Numbered from the stretch's first letter, positions 43,536 through 54,060 are shown. The stretch: DNA of 64,000 nucleotides from Rebecca billardiae RCC1528 (GCA_965240325.2 OZ251235.1:124001-188000); one strand, 5' to 3'. Notes: generated by a model not told the origin, from the letters alone. Numbers and translations: made by a program.

Positions 43536-45728
43536 TCACTTCGCCTTGTGCGCCGCCCGGCCGAGCTCGGCCGGATGGGCGAAGTCGATGCGGCGCTTCT
43601 TGGCCGCCGGGAAGCAGCCCGGCAGCGTGCTCGGGTGGGCCTCCGCCGCGCGCCGCGAGCCGCCCGACCCCGGCGAGGCCGCGGTGGCCTGCTCCTTGTG
43701 CGCGGCCGAGTTGTGCACGCCAGCGAGCGCGAGGCGGGGCGAGGCGCGCGCTGCGGCCGCGCCCGGCGCCCGCTGCTCCGAGCGCACGGCAGGGGGCGGG
43801 GAGCGGGCAGGGGAGGCGTGCCGCGCCCGGCGCGGCTCGGACGCCTCGCCCGCCTCGCCCTCGGCCCGCCGCTGCTGCCGCGGCGTGGGCGAGCTCGGTG
43901 ACAGGCGCGTCTGCACCGGCAGCCGCGAGCGCTGCAGCTGCAGCAGCGCCGCGGGGCCCCTCGAGGGCGCGGCGCCGCGCCGCTCCTTCTCGGCCGAGCG
44001 CGGAGAGCTCGAGCTGATCCGCATGGTGCGCGGGGTGGGCGAGGCGGGCGGGGACGCGGCGCGGCTGGCGGGGGCCCTGCCCAGCGCCCGCGCCGCTTCA
44101 GCCGTCGGCGCCGCGCCGCCGCGCCCAGCGCTGCGCGGGGAGGCGGCCGCGGCATTGCAATGCGCCAGCGGCTGCTTGCTGCTGCGCGCGGCGCGCGCCG
44201 ACGCGGTGCGCGCGGGAGAGGCGGCGTGCGCGTTGGGTGGCGCGGCGGTGACGAGGCAGGCCTCGGCCTCGCCCGCCGCGTCGCTGCCTGCGGCGCCGCG
44301 TGCTGCAGCCTCGGGCGCCTCGCCCAGGCGGACAGCCGCCACCGCCGCCGCCGCGGATGCGACTTGCGCGGCCGGCTGCGCCGCCTCCGGCGTGCGCGCC
44401 GCGTCGCGCGCCGCGCATGCAGCCTTGGCCGCCGCCGCGCGCGACTTGGCGTGGATGCGCGGCGGCGAGAGGGGAGCGCGCGGCGCAGACTCCCGCCGAG
44501 CCTCGCGCCCGGCCGAGGCCGCGTACGCCTTCCGCTCGGCGACCAGCGCCTCGTCGTCGTCAAGCAGCCGCACGCCGCCGCCGCGCGCCGGCCTGAACGC
44601 CGGCCGTCCGAGCGGCTGCGCGTGCGGGTTCCACCAGCCCGGCACGGCGAGCGGCCAGCCGAGCGCGGGCGCGGCGGCGGGGGCGAAGGCGTCGGGCGGC
44701 GCGCGGACGGGCGTGCGCACGGGCCTGTGCGCGCCCGACGCGTACTCCCGCCGGTACGCGCGGCCGTAGTCCACGGTCAGCTCGTCGTCCTCGGCGTAGG
44801 CGGCGCGCGTGGTCATGTACAGCACCATGCGCTCCGCGCGCCGCCAGCCCGCGGCCGAGGGGTCGCGCGCGTCGTGCGGCACGACGGCGGCGCGCCACGC
44901 GGCGTCGGCGCCCTTGGGCTGCTTGAGCCCACGCCGGCTCAGCTCGGGGCACCCGTCGGCGAGCAGCTCCACCGCGCGGTGCACCAGCCGCACGCTCGGC
45001 TTGCGCCCAGCGCCGGGCTCGTTGATCATGCCGATCAGGTTGACGCCGTCGCCGAGCGCGGGGTGCGCGTTGACGATGACGTGGCCCTCGGTGGCGGAGC
45101 GGTCGATCGAGGCGAGGTGCGTCGCCAGGTGCCGGTCCACGTGGTGCCCGCGCTGGTGCGCCGCGAGCAGCTCGAACAGGTGCGCGTGCCGCCCCGAGGC
45201 GCCGAGGCCGAGCAGCTCGCGCGCGTCCGCCTCGAGCAAGTACGACGCGGCGCGCGCGCCGGCGTCGGCGCGGCTGGGCTCGGGGTCGCAGATCTGGAGG
45301 AGGCGCTCGGTCGGCGCGAGCGCCACCTCGCCCTTGCGCAGCACGCCGTCCGCGCGCGCGGGGACCGCGCAGATGCCGTTGCGCACGTGCATGGGCGCGC
45401 CCGTGTTCGCCTGCAGCTCCGCGACCGTCACGGTGGAGAAGTCGCCGTGGAGGACGGAGACGAGGCAGCGGTGCAGGTGCTTGTCCTCCACCACCGTCTC
45501 GTACCCGAAGTACGGCATGAGCACCGGCTCGCGCACGCGCTCCCACGGCACGGCGCGCCCCGCGCGCGGGTAGACGCCGAGGCCGTGCATGTGGCTCTCG
45601 CGCACGTCGAGCTCGTCCCAGCTCCACGTGAGGGTGGCGTCGTCACGCCGCGGCAGGAGGAGCTGGTACACCGTGCGATCGCTCGCCCGCGCCGACGGGT
45701 CCCAGTTGGCCACGTACACTGCCGGCAT
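43536..45728 (-). CDS. SET-domain protein, putative lysine methyltransferase
   Basis: 730 residues from the ATG at 45728. The N-terminal 320 residues contain a split SET domain: an N-part with ESHMHGLGVYPRAGRAVPW (like the 'G-x-G-v-fA' opening) and PVLMPYFGYETVV, a long insert, then GDGVNLIGMINEPGAGRKP (the N-x-x-H-like position lacks a clear His), and the C-part TRAAYAEDDELTVDYGRAYR, matching 'i-x-x-geElt-x-dYg-x-x-Y'. SET enzymes transfer methyl from S-adenosylmethionine to lysines of histones or other proteins. The C-terminal 400 residues are Ala/Arg/Ser-rich, probably disordered, and end in a basic KKRRIDF stretch that may be a nuclear signal. Activity is uncertain because the NHS-type motif is altered. 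Confidence 0.72.
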   Translation of the reverse strand: MPAVYVANWDPSARASDRTVYQLLLPRRDDATLTWSWDELDVRESHMHGLGVYPRAGRAVPWERVREPVLMPYFGYETVVEDKHLHRCLVSVLHGDFSTVTVAELQANTGAPMHVRNGICAVPARADGVLRKGEVALAPTERLLQICDPEPSRADAGARAASYLLEADARELLGLGASGRHAHLFELLAAHQRGHHVDRHLATHLASIDRSATEGHVIVNAHPALGDGVNLIGMINEPGAGRKPSVRLVHRAVELLADGCPELSRRGLKQPKGADAAWRAAVVPHDARDPSAAGWRRAERMVLYMTTRAAYAEDDELTVDYGRAYRREYASGAHRPVRTPVRAPPDAFAPAAAPALGWPLAVPGWWNPHAQPLGRPAFRPARGGGVRLLDDDEALVAERKAYAASAGREARRESAPRAPLSPPRIHAKSRAAAAKAACAARDAARTPEAAQPAAQVASAAAAVAAVRLGEAPEAAARGAAGSDAAGEAEACLVTAAPPNAHAASPARTASARAARSSKQPLAHCNAAAASPRSAGRGGAAPTAEAARALGRAPASRAASPPASPTPRTMRISSSSPRSAEKERRGAAPSRGPAALLQLQRSRLPVQTRLSPSSPTPRQQRRAEGEAGEASEPRRARHASPARSPPPAVRSEQRAPGAAAARASPRLALAGVHNSAAHKEQATAASPGSGGSRRAAEAHPSTLPGCFPAAKKRRIDFAHPAELGRAAHKAK

Positions 45729-46024
45729 GATGCTTCGCCCGCCGCCACTGCGTGCGCGCCCTTCTCGTGGCCGCCTTGCGCTCGGCCGCTCGCGCCCTGC
45801 GCGCGCGCGCGAACGAAGAATGGAGATGCTGTTTCCGCACGCACCGGACAGCTTTTCCAACCGGCCGCGTCGCGCCCGCGCTCGCTCGCCTGCCCATCGC
45901 GACACCGGTCTCCCCCGGCAAGTTGCCTGACGAATGCCGTGCACAGCCGGATGGCGCTTCGTCAGTCAAGTCGGCCGTGGCGCTGCAGTGTCTGTGGCCG
46001 ACGTCACCGTCGCCCGTCCGTCCG
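45729..46024. promoter_or_regulatory. Shared divergent promoter region
   Basis: 296 bp between the SET gene start (minus) and the PCCB start (plus). It presumably carries both core promoters; no recognisable TATA element. Confidence 0.45.
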
Positions 46025-47749
46025 ATGCTCACCGCGCTGCGGCCCCTGGCCGCGAGGAGCGCGCCGCGCTGGGCGCTGCTCGCGCGCGCGGCCTCGACCC
46101 GGTCGTCCACGCTCGAGCGCATCGCGAAGCTCGAGGCAGCTGCGCGCGCGGGCGGCGGCGAGACGCGCGTCGCCGCGCAGCACGAGCGCGGTAAGCTGAC
46201 AGCGCGCGAGCGCATCGAGCTGCTCCTCGACCCGGGCTCGTTCCGCGAGATGGACATGATCAAGGCGCACCGCTGCGTCGACTTTGACATGGCCGGGAAG
46301 CAGTTCCCCGGCGACGGCGTCGTCACAGGCTACGGCACGGTCGACGGACGCACGGTGTTTGTCTTCTCGCAGGACTTCACCGTCTTCGGCGGCTCGCTCT
46401 CGGAGACGCACGCGGAGAAGATCTGCAAGGTGATGGACAAGGCGATGATGGTCGGCGCGCCCGTCGTCGGGCTCAACGACTCGGGCGGCGCGCGCATCCA
46501 GGAGGGCATCGACTCGCTCGGCGGGTACGCGGACGTGTTCCAGCGCAACGTGCTGGCGAGCGGCGTGGTGCCGCAGATCTCCGCCGTGATGGGGCCGTGC
46601 GCGGGCGGCGCGGTGTACTCGCCCGCGCTGACCGACCTGACGTTCATGGTGCACCGCTCGTCGTACATGTTCGTCACCGGCCCCGACGTCGTGCAGACCG
46701 TCACCAACGAGACGGTCACCGCCGAGCAGCTCGGCGGCGCGCACACGCACACGAGCGTGTCGGGCTGCGCGCACAACGCGTACGACAACGACCTCGAGGC
46801 GCTGCAGGCGGTGCGGCGCGCGCTGTCGTACCTGCCGCAGTCGAACCGCGAGCCGCCGCCGCGCGTGCCCACCGCGGACAGCCCCACGCGCCGCGTCGAG
46901 CCGCTCAACACCATGGTGCCCGACGACCCCAACGTGCCGTACGACATGCGGCGCGTGGTCGAGGTGCTCGCGGACGCGGGCTCGGCGTTTGAGCTCACGC
47001 CCGCGTGGGCGCCCAACATCCTCACGTACTTCGTGCGGATGGACGGCCGCTCGGTCGGCGTGGTGGCGAACCAGCCGAACGCGCTCGCCGGCTGCCTCGA
47101 CATCAACTCGTCGATCAAGGCCGCGCGCTTCGTCCGCATGTGCGACGCGTTCCGGCTGCCGCTCGTCACGCTCGTGGACGTGCCGGGCTTCTTGCCCGGC
47201 ACCGCGCAGGAGTCGGGCGGGATCATCCGCAACGGCGCCAAGCTGCTGTTCGCGTTCGCGGAGGCGACGGTGCCCAAGGTGACGGTGATCACGCGGAAGG
47301 TGCGCGCCGCGCGCGCGCGCCACGCGCCCTCGCACCGTCGCCCGCCTCCCGCGCCTCGCGCGCTCGGCCATCCGCCGCCGCCGACGGCGCGCGCGCCGCC
47401 CGCGCGCGCAATCCGGCCGCAGGCGTACGGCGGCGCATACGACGTGATGTCGTCCAAGCACCTGCGAGGCGACTCGAACTACGCGTGGCCCTCGGCCGAG
47501 ATCGCGGTGATGGGCGCGCAGGGCGCGTGCGAGATCCTCTTCCGCGGGCGCAGCCCCGCCGAGCTCAAGGTCGAGGTTGAGAACTACCAGGCGACCTTCT
47601 CCAACCCGATCAAGGCGGCGCAGCGCGGCTTTGTCGACGCGATCATCGAGCCCGCCGAGACGCGGCGACTGATCTGCGAGGACCTGGAGACGCTGGAGGG
47701 GAAGCGGCTGGAGAATCCGGCGAAGCGGCACGCCAACATGCCGCTCTAG
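46025..47749 (+). CDS. PCCB: Propionyl-CoA carboxylase beta chain, mitochondrial
   Basis: Exons 46025-47299 and 47423-47749 give 533 residues (human about 539). The beta chain is the carboxyltransferase half of the biotin enzyme that turns propionyl-CoA into methylmalonyl-CoA during odd-chain and branched-chain catabolism. The start opens a mitochondrial presequence ([20 protein letters not shown]). Hallmarks: [39 protein letters not shown] (first oxyanion/CoA site), [35 protein letters not shown], then across the splice [18 protein letters not shown] and the C-terminal [12 protein letters not shown]. The 123 bp intron is in frame and stop-free, so a read-through would add 41 Arg/Pro-rich residues inside the active-site domain. 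The partner alpha (biotin) chain is not in this window. Confidence 0.96.
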   Translation: MLTALRPLAARSAPRWALLARAASTRSSTLERIAKLEAAARAGGGETRVAAQHERGKLTARERIELLLDPGSFREMDMIKAHRCVDFDMAGKQFPGDGVVTGYGTVDGRTVFVFSQDFTVFGGSLSETHAEKICKVMDKAMMVGAPVVGLNDSGGARIQEGIDSLGGYADVFQRNVLASGVVPQISAVMGPCAGGAVYSPALTDLTFMVHRSSYMFVTGPDVVQTVTNETVTAEQLGGAHTHTSVSGCAHNAYDNDLEALQAVRRALSYLPQSNREPPPRVPTADSPTRRVEPLNTMVPDDPNVPYDMRRVVEVLADAGSAFELTPAWAPNILTYFVRMDGRSVGVVANQPNALAGCLDINSSIKAARFVRMCDAFRLPLVTLVDVPGFLPGTAQESGGIIRNGAKLLFAFAEATVPKVTVITRKVRAARARHAPSHRRPPPAPRALGHPPPPTARAPPARAIRPQAYGGAYDVMSSKHLRGDSNYAWPSAEIAVMGAQGACEILFRGRSPAELKVEVENYQATFSNPIKAAQRGFVDAIIEPAETRRLICEDLETLEGKRLENPAKRHANMPL

Positions 47750-48340
47750 CACAGCCGCACGGCCCAGCTCGACCCAGCCTGGAAGTGGCGGCGATGGCTG
47801 CGGCGGCTCGGACCGCGGCAGGTCCCAAGTCGGCGCGGCCGCGCGGCAGGGGGCCCGGCGCGGTCACGGTGTCCGGGCGTGCGCCGGGCGCCGGGCGGCG
47901 GACCGCTGATGAGGTAGTGCAGCCTGTCATTGTTCAAGCGGCGGCTGTTTTCGCATCGTTAGTTCACTTTTCGTGCACCGCCGCCTTCACGTCTACGTCC
48001 AATCATGATGTTAGCCTCGCGACATTAGCGCGGGCGTCATCTCCGTCTTGCATGGGCACCGGCCGCGGCCGCCATCCTGGACGTGTTCCAACGGCAAGCG
48101 TCATCCGTTTCGTCCACGGCATGCACTCTTGAAATCTCAGAATTCGAGATCAGAAGACAGTGCCTGGCAACGTCGCTCGTCAACCCGTCGGACAAGGGCC
48201 CTTGCCCGTGACGTCAAAAGAACGCGACTGTCCGGTGCGCGCAGCGGCCGTCAAGTCGTCAACGCGCGCACAGCGGCCACGGCGCCAGTACCCGCGCCGC
48301 TTCGCCTTACCCACCGCCGCCGCCGTTTCCGCACGTGGAG
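47750..48340. other. Intergenic
   Basis: 591 bp between PCCB and ASNS, both plus. GC-rich at first, then more balanced near 47930-48170. It presumably includes the ASNS promoter. No gene seen. Confidence 0.5.
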
Positions 48341-50077
48341 ATGTGCGGCATCTTCGCGCTGTTCGATGCGTCCCTGACGAAGGCGGAGCTGCAGGCGCTC
48401 ACCGAGAAGCTCACGGCGCTCCTCAAGCACCGCGGCCCCGACGAGGTCGGCTGCCACGTCGGCGCGGGCTTCGGGCTCGGCCACGCTCGGCTGTCGATCA
48501 TGGACCCGAGCCACGGGCACCAGCCGCTGCTCCACTCGCCGACGGGCAACGCGCTCGTCCACAACGGCGAGATCTACAACCACGAGCAGCTCCGCAAGCG
48601 CGCCGTCGACGAGGCCGCGCAGCTCGGCGAGCCCGCGCCTGAGTTCCACACGCACTCGGACTCGGAGTCGGTCCTGCCGCTGTTCGCGCGGCACGGGCCG
48701 GAGGTGGCATCGATGCTCGACGGGATGTTCGCCGTGGTGCTCGCGCAGCCCGACGGCACGATCTTCGCCGCCCGCGACCCGTGCGGCATCAAGCCCCTCT
48801 ACCGCGGCTGGTCGGCGTCCGGGCGCGTGCTGTTTGCGTCCGAGCTCAAGTGCCTGGTCGGCCAGTGCGAGTCGGCGGAGGAGTTCCCGGCGGGGCACTA
48901 CTGGACGCGCGCGACGGGGTACGTGCGGTACTTCTCGCCCTCGTGGCTCTCCCCCGCCCTCGACTCGCCCTCCGCCGACGCGGTCGTCGCCTCGGACTCG
49001 ACGCTCTCGCTGCCGAGCGGCGGTCCGGAGCGGCTGCGCTCGCTGCTCTCCGCCGCGGTCAAGAAGCGCCTCATGTCCGACGTGGGGTTCGGGCTGCTGC
49101 TCTCGGGCGGGCTGGACTCGGCGGTGGTGTGCAAGCTGATGTCCGAGCTCGTCGACATGAGCACGATCAAGTCCTTCACCGTCGGCATGGCCAACTCGCC
49201 CGACATCATGGCCGCGCGCGAGATCGCCAAGCAGTTTGGCACCGACCACCGCGAGTACATCTTCACCGCGGAGGAGGCGTTCGCCGCGCTGCCGACGGTG
49301 GTGTACCACCTCGAGACGTACGAGCCCGAGCTGATCCGCTCGTCGATCCCGAACTACTTCCTCGCCAAGCTCGCCGGCTCGCACACCAAGGTCGTCCTCA
49401 CCGGCGAGGGCGCCGACGAGCTGTTCGCCGGGTACCTCTACTTCCGCGACTGCCCGAGCCGCGAGGCGATGCAGAGCGAGACGCTGCGCATCTGGGACGC
49501 GCTGCACAACGTCAACCTGCAGCGCTCCGACCGCATGTCGATGGCGCACTCGCTCGAGGCGCGCGTGCCCTTCCTCGACGTCGAGGTGATGCAGGAGGCC
49601 TTCGGCCACATCGACCCGTCGCACAAGATGCACTCGGACGAGCGGATCGAGAAGCACGTCGTGCGCGCGCTCTTTGAGGGCGAGCTGCCGCACGAGGTGC
49701 TGTGGCGCACCAAGGCGATGCAGTGCGAGGGCGTGGGCACGGACTGGGTGTCGATCCTGCAGGGCATGTGCGCGCAGGCCGTCTCCGACGACGAGTTCGC
49801 CGCCGCCGCCGAGCGCTACCCCATCAACCCGCCCCACTCCAAGGAGGAGTACTACTACCGCGCCCTCTTCGAGAAGAACTTTCACGGAATGGACCAGTTC
49901 ATCCACACGTGGCCGGGCGGCTGCCGCGCGGGCGGCGCGCCGTGGAAGAGCGCGGCGTACACGCGCGCCGGGCTGGCGGACACGACGCAGCTCAAGCACG
50001 GGCTGATGGAGGGCGTCGAGATCGTCACCGAGGCGGGCACGGGCAAGAAGATCGCCACGCCGCAGATGCAGGCATGA
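48341..50077 (+). CDS. ASNS: Asparagine synthetase (glutamine-hydrolysing)
   Basis: 578 residues, no intron. It makes asparagine from aspartate, ATP and glutamine in the cytosol. The start is the ATG immediately before TGC, because class II glutaminases need the Cys at position 2 after Met removal (MCGIFALFD). The glutaminase domain shows LKHRGPDEVG, HARLSIMDPSHGHQPL and HNGEIYNHEQLR. The synthetase domain shows the ATP loop LLLSGGLDSAVV (SGGLDS at 255-260), SFTVGMANSPDI, TGEGADELFAGYLYF and SMAHSLEARVPFLDVEVM. Length and motif order match plant and algal type AsnB/ASNS. All catalytic landmarks are intact. Confidence 0.97.
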   Translation: MCGIFALFDASLTKAELQALTEKLTALLKHRGPDEVGCHVGAGFGLGHARLSIMDPSHGHQPLLHSPTGNALVHNGEIYNHEQLRKRAVDEAAQLGEPAPEFHTHSDSESVLPLFARHGPEVASMLDGMFAVVLAQPDGTIFAARDPCGIKPLYRGWSASGRVLFASELKCLVGQCESAEEFPAGHYWTRATGYVRYFSPSWLSPALDSPSADAVVASDSTLSLPSGGPERLRSLLSAAVKKRLMSDVGFGLLLSGGLDSAVVCKLMSELVDMSTIKSFTVGMANSPDIMAAREIAKQFGTDHREYIFTAEEAFAALPTVVYHLETYEPELIRSSIPNYFLAKLAGSHTKVVLTGEGADELFAGYLYFRDCPSREAMQSETLRIWDALHNVNLQRSDRMSMAHSLEARVPFLDVEVMQEAFGHIDPSHKMHSDERIEKHVVRALFEGELPHEVLWRTKAMQCEGVGTDWVSILQGMCAQAVSDDEFAAAAERYPINPPHSKEEYYYRALFEKNFHGMDQFIHTWPGGCRAGGAPWKSAAYTRAGLADTTQLKHGLMEGVEIVTEAGTGKKIATPQMQA

Positions 50078-51200
50078 GCGCCTCCTCGCACGGAGCCGTG
50101 ACGAGCGCGCGCGCCCAGGCTCACGCCCAGCCGGGTTGCGCGCGCGCCGCCCAGTCGCACATGGCCGGCGACTTGGCACGGCGTCGTCGCGTCGCCGCGT
50201 CGTCGGTGACGCGGGCGCGCACCGCGCACCGCTTGGCGCACGCACCCGGCATTCCACTCTGCATCCCCTACCAGCTGCGCTCCCGATTCGCACGCGCACG
50301 AGCAGCCCCAAGCGCGCCCGGCCCGCCCCTGCCGCGCCCCCTGTACACACCACGGCCGCCCCCCGGCGGTGGACAGGGTGCGGCCAGAGGCGCAGCGCGC
50401 GCTGGCGTTGTTCGCTCGATGGCGCAAGCCCCTTTGCACCTTACGCTCTCTGCTCGCTCAAGGCCAAGCACAACGCGCTGAGCGGGCTCGGATGCCACGC
50501 CCTTCTCGCCACCACACTCTGCCGCTGCCCAATCAATCAGCTACTAGTACCCCCCACTGCCGGCTGGGTCCACCGATCGCCGGCGGGCTTGCACAACATC
50601 ACGCGCATTTTGCCGTCCCGGGCTGACCAGCAATCCACTGCACCAGGAGTTGCCGTCGGCCCTGTACTTCACACTTCTCGCGCCTCTCACGCCGTCCGAT
50701 CTCGGCCGCTGGCGCGCTCGCTTCCTTGGCCATCCGCGTCTCGCCCCCTCGCTCGTCTTAGTCAGCTTAGTTGCCCGGCTGAGCAGCCGGGCGGGCTGGT
50801 GAGCGTTATACGAGCGGGCCGCCGGGCCGTGAGCGGGCTGTGGACGTTGAGCGTCTGATACGACTGCCTCCGCGCCTGCCTCGCGGCGTGACACCGATAC
50901 ACATCGGTCGTCTGCGCCACTTGTTCTCGCACTGCTATCGAATCAAAGTCGTCATCTGTGTGTCGTCCGATTCCACACCCGCACGGCCGCGCGGCGGCAC
51001 CGCTACTAATTGTACATTGACGGTCCGGATGAGCGTAACAAGGGGCTGGTCGCAATGCGCACGGCCGCCGCCGCTGCGGCAAGGGTGACCACCCTTGGCT
51101 GCGGAGCCATCCGGGGGCTCCGGGCCCGAAATCTGCGCGCTGAGGAATCCCCGATGCAACGGACCGGGCGAGGACGAAAGGGCACGAGACGAGCGCGCTC
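50078..51200. other. Intergenic
   Basis: 1.1 kb between ASNS and the M41-like gene, both plus. Open frames on both strands look compositional only. It probably contains the downstream promoter and leader. Confidence 0.45.
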
Positions 51201-52238
51201 ATGCAGCTGGCCGCGATCGCGCTGCCGCTGGCGGCGGGGGCATGCGCCGGCCCATGGCTGAGCGCGCAACGCGCCCCATTGCTCGTCGCGGCGCCCAGCT
51301 CGCTCGCCCGGGCCGGCGCGCTGCGCATGGTCACGCGGCAGGAGGCGGAGGCGATGGGTCGGACTGAGCTGCTCGAGACGTTGAGCTCGACGACCGAGAC
51401 GCGCGACTGGAGCGAGCTGGACTGGCTGCGCGTGTACAGAAGCGCGGCGCAGCGGCAGTTCCTCCCCGGCTTCAACAGCGTGAGCGGCCTCCGCCCGACC
51501 GACGTCTCCGTGCCGGAGCTCGAGCAGCGCACGCAGATGCCCATCGAGGCGCTCACACCCTCCGGCTCGAACGCGCAGTGGTACCTCGTCGGCGCGGCGT
51601 TCTTCGCACTGGAGCTGTGCGCCGCGCGGCTGCTCGGGCTGGAGAGCACGCTCGTCCGCGCGCTGCCCGTCGCCGCCATCGCCTTCTGCGTCGACCAGCT
51701 GGTGCTCGGCTCGCGCCTCACACTGCTGATAGTCACCGCGCTTCGGCCCGAGTACGCGGACAAGCTTGCGCGGCACGAGGCGGGGCACTTCTTGCTGGCG
51801 TACCTGTGCGGGCTGCCCGTCACGGCGTACTTCCTCGCGGGGCGCGCGCTCACCATCGGCCAGGCGGGCACGGTCTTCCTCGACCTCGACCTCGCCGAGC
51901 AGCTGCAGCGCGGAGAGATCAAGCAGTCGACGCTCGCGCGGTACACGACCATCCTGATGGGCGGGATCGCGGGCGAGGCGCTGACGTACCGCCGGGCGGA
52001 GGGCGGGTGGGCGGATGAGCAGCAGCTGGTCTCGCTGCTCGGCTCGCTCCGCCCGCCGTGGGGCCCGCAGCGAGTCCTCAACCTCGCGCGCTGGTCCGCG
52101 GTGCAGGCGATCGAGCTGCTGCGCGAGCACTCGGCTGTGCACGATGAGCTCGCGCTCGCCATGCGCCGCGGCGCGTCGCTCGGCGAGTGCCTCGACCTCG
52201 TCGGCCGAGGCATCGAAGGCGCGGCCAAGCAAGAATAA
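51201..52238 (+). CDS. Plastid M41-like membrane peptidase (FtsH-like, no AAA domain)
   Basis: 345 residues. The N-terminus reads as a signal peptide followed by a transit-like stretch (MQLAAIALPLAAGACAGPWL), as expected for a bipartite plastid leader in algae with secondary plastids. Two hydrophobic helices (about 125-175, around WYLVGAAFFALELCAARLLG) precede an intact zinc motif RHEAGHFLLAYLCG (H192-E193-x-x-H196). The rest, through AGTVFLDLDLAEQLQRGEIK, MGGIAGEALTYRRAEGGWAD and LNLARWSAVQAIELLREHS, follows the plant family of stress-related proteins that carry an M41-like peptidase region without the AAA ATPase of FtsH. Substrates are unknown. The GGxADxxQL segment likely supplies the third zinc ligand (Asp). 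Confidence 0.85.
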   Translation: MQLAAIALPLAAGACAGPWLSAQRAPLLVAAPSSLARAGALRMVTRQEAEAMGRTELLETLSSTTETRDWSELDWLRVYRSAAQRQFLPGFNSVSGLRPTDVSVPELEQRTQMPIEALTPSGSNAQWYLVGAAFFALELCAARLLGLESTLVRALPVAAIAFCVDQLVLGSRLTLLIVTALRPEYADKLARHEAGHFLLAYLCGLPVTAYFLAGRALTIGQAGTVFLDLDLAEQLQRGEIKQSTLARYTTILMGGIAGEALTYRRAEGGWADEQQLVSLLGSLRPPWGPQRVLNLARWSAVQAIELLREHSAVHDELALAMRRGASLGECLDLVGRGIEGAAKQE

Positions 52239-53520
52239 GGACCGCGCCGGCTCCTAGTCAGGCTGACAGGCTCGATGCACGCCAATACTGAAACAAGAGT
52301 CAAGAACTGAAGATTAAGAAGTCTGCATCATAAGCCTCATGGAGCTCAATCTCATTCTCCCGATTCTCCGGAGTCACCCCACAGATGCCAGGCTACGACG
52401 TTCATTCTGAGTCTGTCACTAGCAGTAGCTAGTGTCAGACGGATGTCGGATCGGCGCAGCAGAATAAGCAATCATCGTAGGCGTCAAGCGTCGGCCGCCA
52501 GCAGAGTCTGCGCATCCGATATACTCTGTCAGACAGCGCATCCGAGCCTGACAGTGACGCGGTGGTTGGTGGGCAGCGCCGGGCCGCCCGATACGAAGCC
52601 ACTGATTAGCAAAGCGCGCCAAAGTGACGAGCTCAGCGGTATAAGTAGGGGATAGGCTCCGGCTTATTCGGTCCACCCACCCCCCACCCCCCCAGTCCCG
52701 GGTCAACTGGAGCGTTACATCTTGACACTGCAATCGGCGGGATCGCCGCCTCTGATGATCTACGATAGCTCCCAGACCACCCCAGGCGCGGTAGACCTGC
52801 CTTGTCCTTGGACGCCGACATTACGGCCCGTAGTCTTAGTAGAATTAGTAGTAGATGGATCTAATCCGAGCCACACCTCCAATCACCAATGACCAATAGG
52901 TTCAGACTCTATTTTCTATAACTAAATACCCAGCCCGGGTACCGTTTTCGAATATGTATAACTATACGTAGGTCGGCCCGGAACGCAGACGCTGGCCCGG
53001 ACTGTCGGCTGAAATCTGAGTAAGGGGCGGGTAATTACATAGTAAAATAGAGTCTGAACCTATTGGGAGGTGGTCGGATGCGACATTTCTCGTTGAAGTC
53101 ATCAATCGGGGGTCGGAAGGGACTCTGCTGCATGGTCCGCTTGGTTGACTTCAGCTCGGGCCGCTCCGGGGGCCAATAAGACGTAATAACCCGGCGGGAG
53201 CTGGGCCTGGGACGGTGGGGACTGCCGACTGGGGGCGCCGGTGGACCCGCGCCACCGGGAGCCCGGACTCGGAGCCGATAACTATTATCATAGGCTTCTG
53301 ATCCGCCCGCTAGTCCGTGCAGTAGTCGAGTAGCAGTCGTAGTAGGCAGTGACTAAACTCGTATTCTGCGGTGACACCGTCTGAGTAGCTTCCGAGGTGC
53401 AGTAGACCTGAGCTCACAGTCACTCCGAGGGCCAAGTTGGCAGAAGCGATGCCAACGCCGTAGCCTTGGCCATTCCTTGTTGCGCGTGGCTTGGTGCGAG
53501 CCCAGACGACAGCCGCCCTC
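52239..53520. other. Intergenic with small inverted-repeat element
   Basis: 1.28 kb between the M41-like gene and the uL29m 3' end, convergent. Lower GC, with the MITE-like element at 52893-53066. Otherwise nothing I can support. Confidence 0.5.
52893..53066. mobile_element. MITE-like element with 23 bp terminal inverted repeats
   Basis: A perfect 23 bp inverted repeat (CCAATAGGTTCAGACTCTAT plus TTT at 52893-52915; its complement at 53044-53066) bounds a 174 bp non-coding stretch. Similarity continues imperfectly inward for about 20 bp on each side. No open frame and no clear target duplication is visible. This fits a short non-autonomous DNA transposon, but a lone inverted repeat is not proof. 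Confidence 0.5.
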
Positions 53521-54060
53521 TCATGCCGCGGATGTGCGCGTCTCGCCCGCGGGCGCCGAGATCTGCAGTTTGGCCGCGAGCTCCTCAGGCAGCTCTGGCG
53601 GCGGCTCAGGCCCGTGGATGAACTTGCGTCGCCTCTCCGTCCGCGCCTCCGCGGCACGATGCTGCTCGAAGCGGTTGCGCTCGTGCACGACCAGCTTCAG
53701 CCGCGCGATCGATCTCGCTACCGCGCGCAGCCGCTCGGGGTGCGGCATCGTCGTCTTCATCACGCTGTGGTGGCGGCGCGCGGTGAGCAGCATGTTCCGC
53801 TCCTTCATCAGCACGACCCACAGCTTCTCCAGGTCGGCGGAGCTCTTCTTGCGCAGCTCGGCCGCGTTCCACGCGCGCCCGGGCGGCGGGAGGTCGTCAT
53901 CTGCGTCGTACGGGTCCTTGAACTCGGCGAGCGGATCGGCTGGGGTCGAGAGCCACCGTGCTGGGCGTGGGCCCGTGGCACTAAGTCGCGCAGCCGCCCG
54001 AATCACCCAGGGCGACTGGCGCGTGGGCCCACAGCTCGTGCGCGAGAGCCGCGAGAGCAT
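53521..54060 (-). CDS. MRPL47: Mitochondrial large-subunit ribosomal protein uL29m (MRPL47)
   Basis: 179 residues from the ATG at 54060, which opens a basic, amphipathic presequence ([20 protein letters not shown]). The core [20 protein letters not shown] then [12 protein letters not shown] is the hallmark of the MRPL47/uL29m family, followed by [20 protein letters not shown] and HERNRF. The protein binds near the polypeptide exit tunnel of the mitochondrial ribosome. The upstream in-frame sequence lacks an ATG. It lies divergent from eL32, so a mitochondrial and a cytosolic ribosomal protein share one intergenic region. Confidence 0.9.
   Translation of the reverse strand: MLSRLSRTSCGPTRQSPWVIRAAARLSATGPRPARWLSTPADPLAEFKDPYDADDDLPPPGRAWNAAELRKKSSADLEKLWVVLMKERNMLLTARRHHSVMKTTMPHPERLRAVARSIARLKLVVHERNRFEQHRAAEARTERRRKFIHGPEPPPELPEELAAKLQISAPAGETRTSAA

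Noticed and set aside
48335-48340. Upstream GTG start for asparagine synthetase
   Set aside because: Class II glutaminase needs Cys directly after the initiator Met, which fixes the ATG at 48341.
50762-52303. Minus frame of about 500 codons over the M41-like gene
   Set aside because: Ser/Arg-rich shadow; the plus frame carries HEAGH and a plant-like core.
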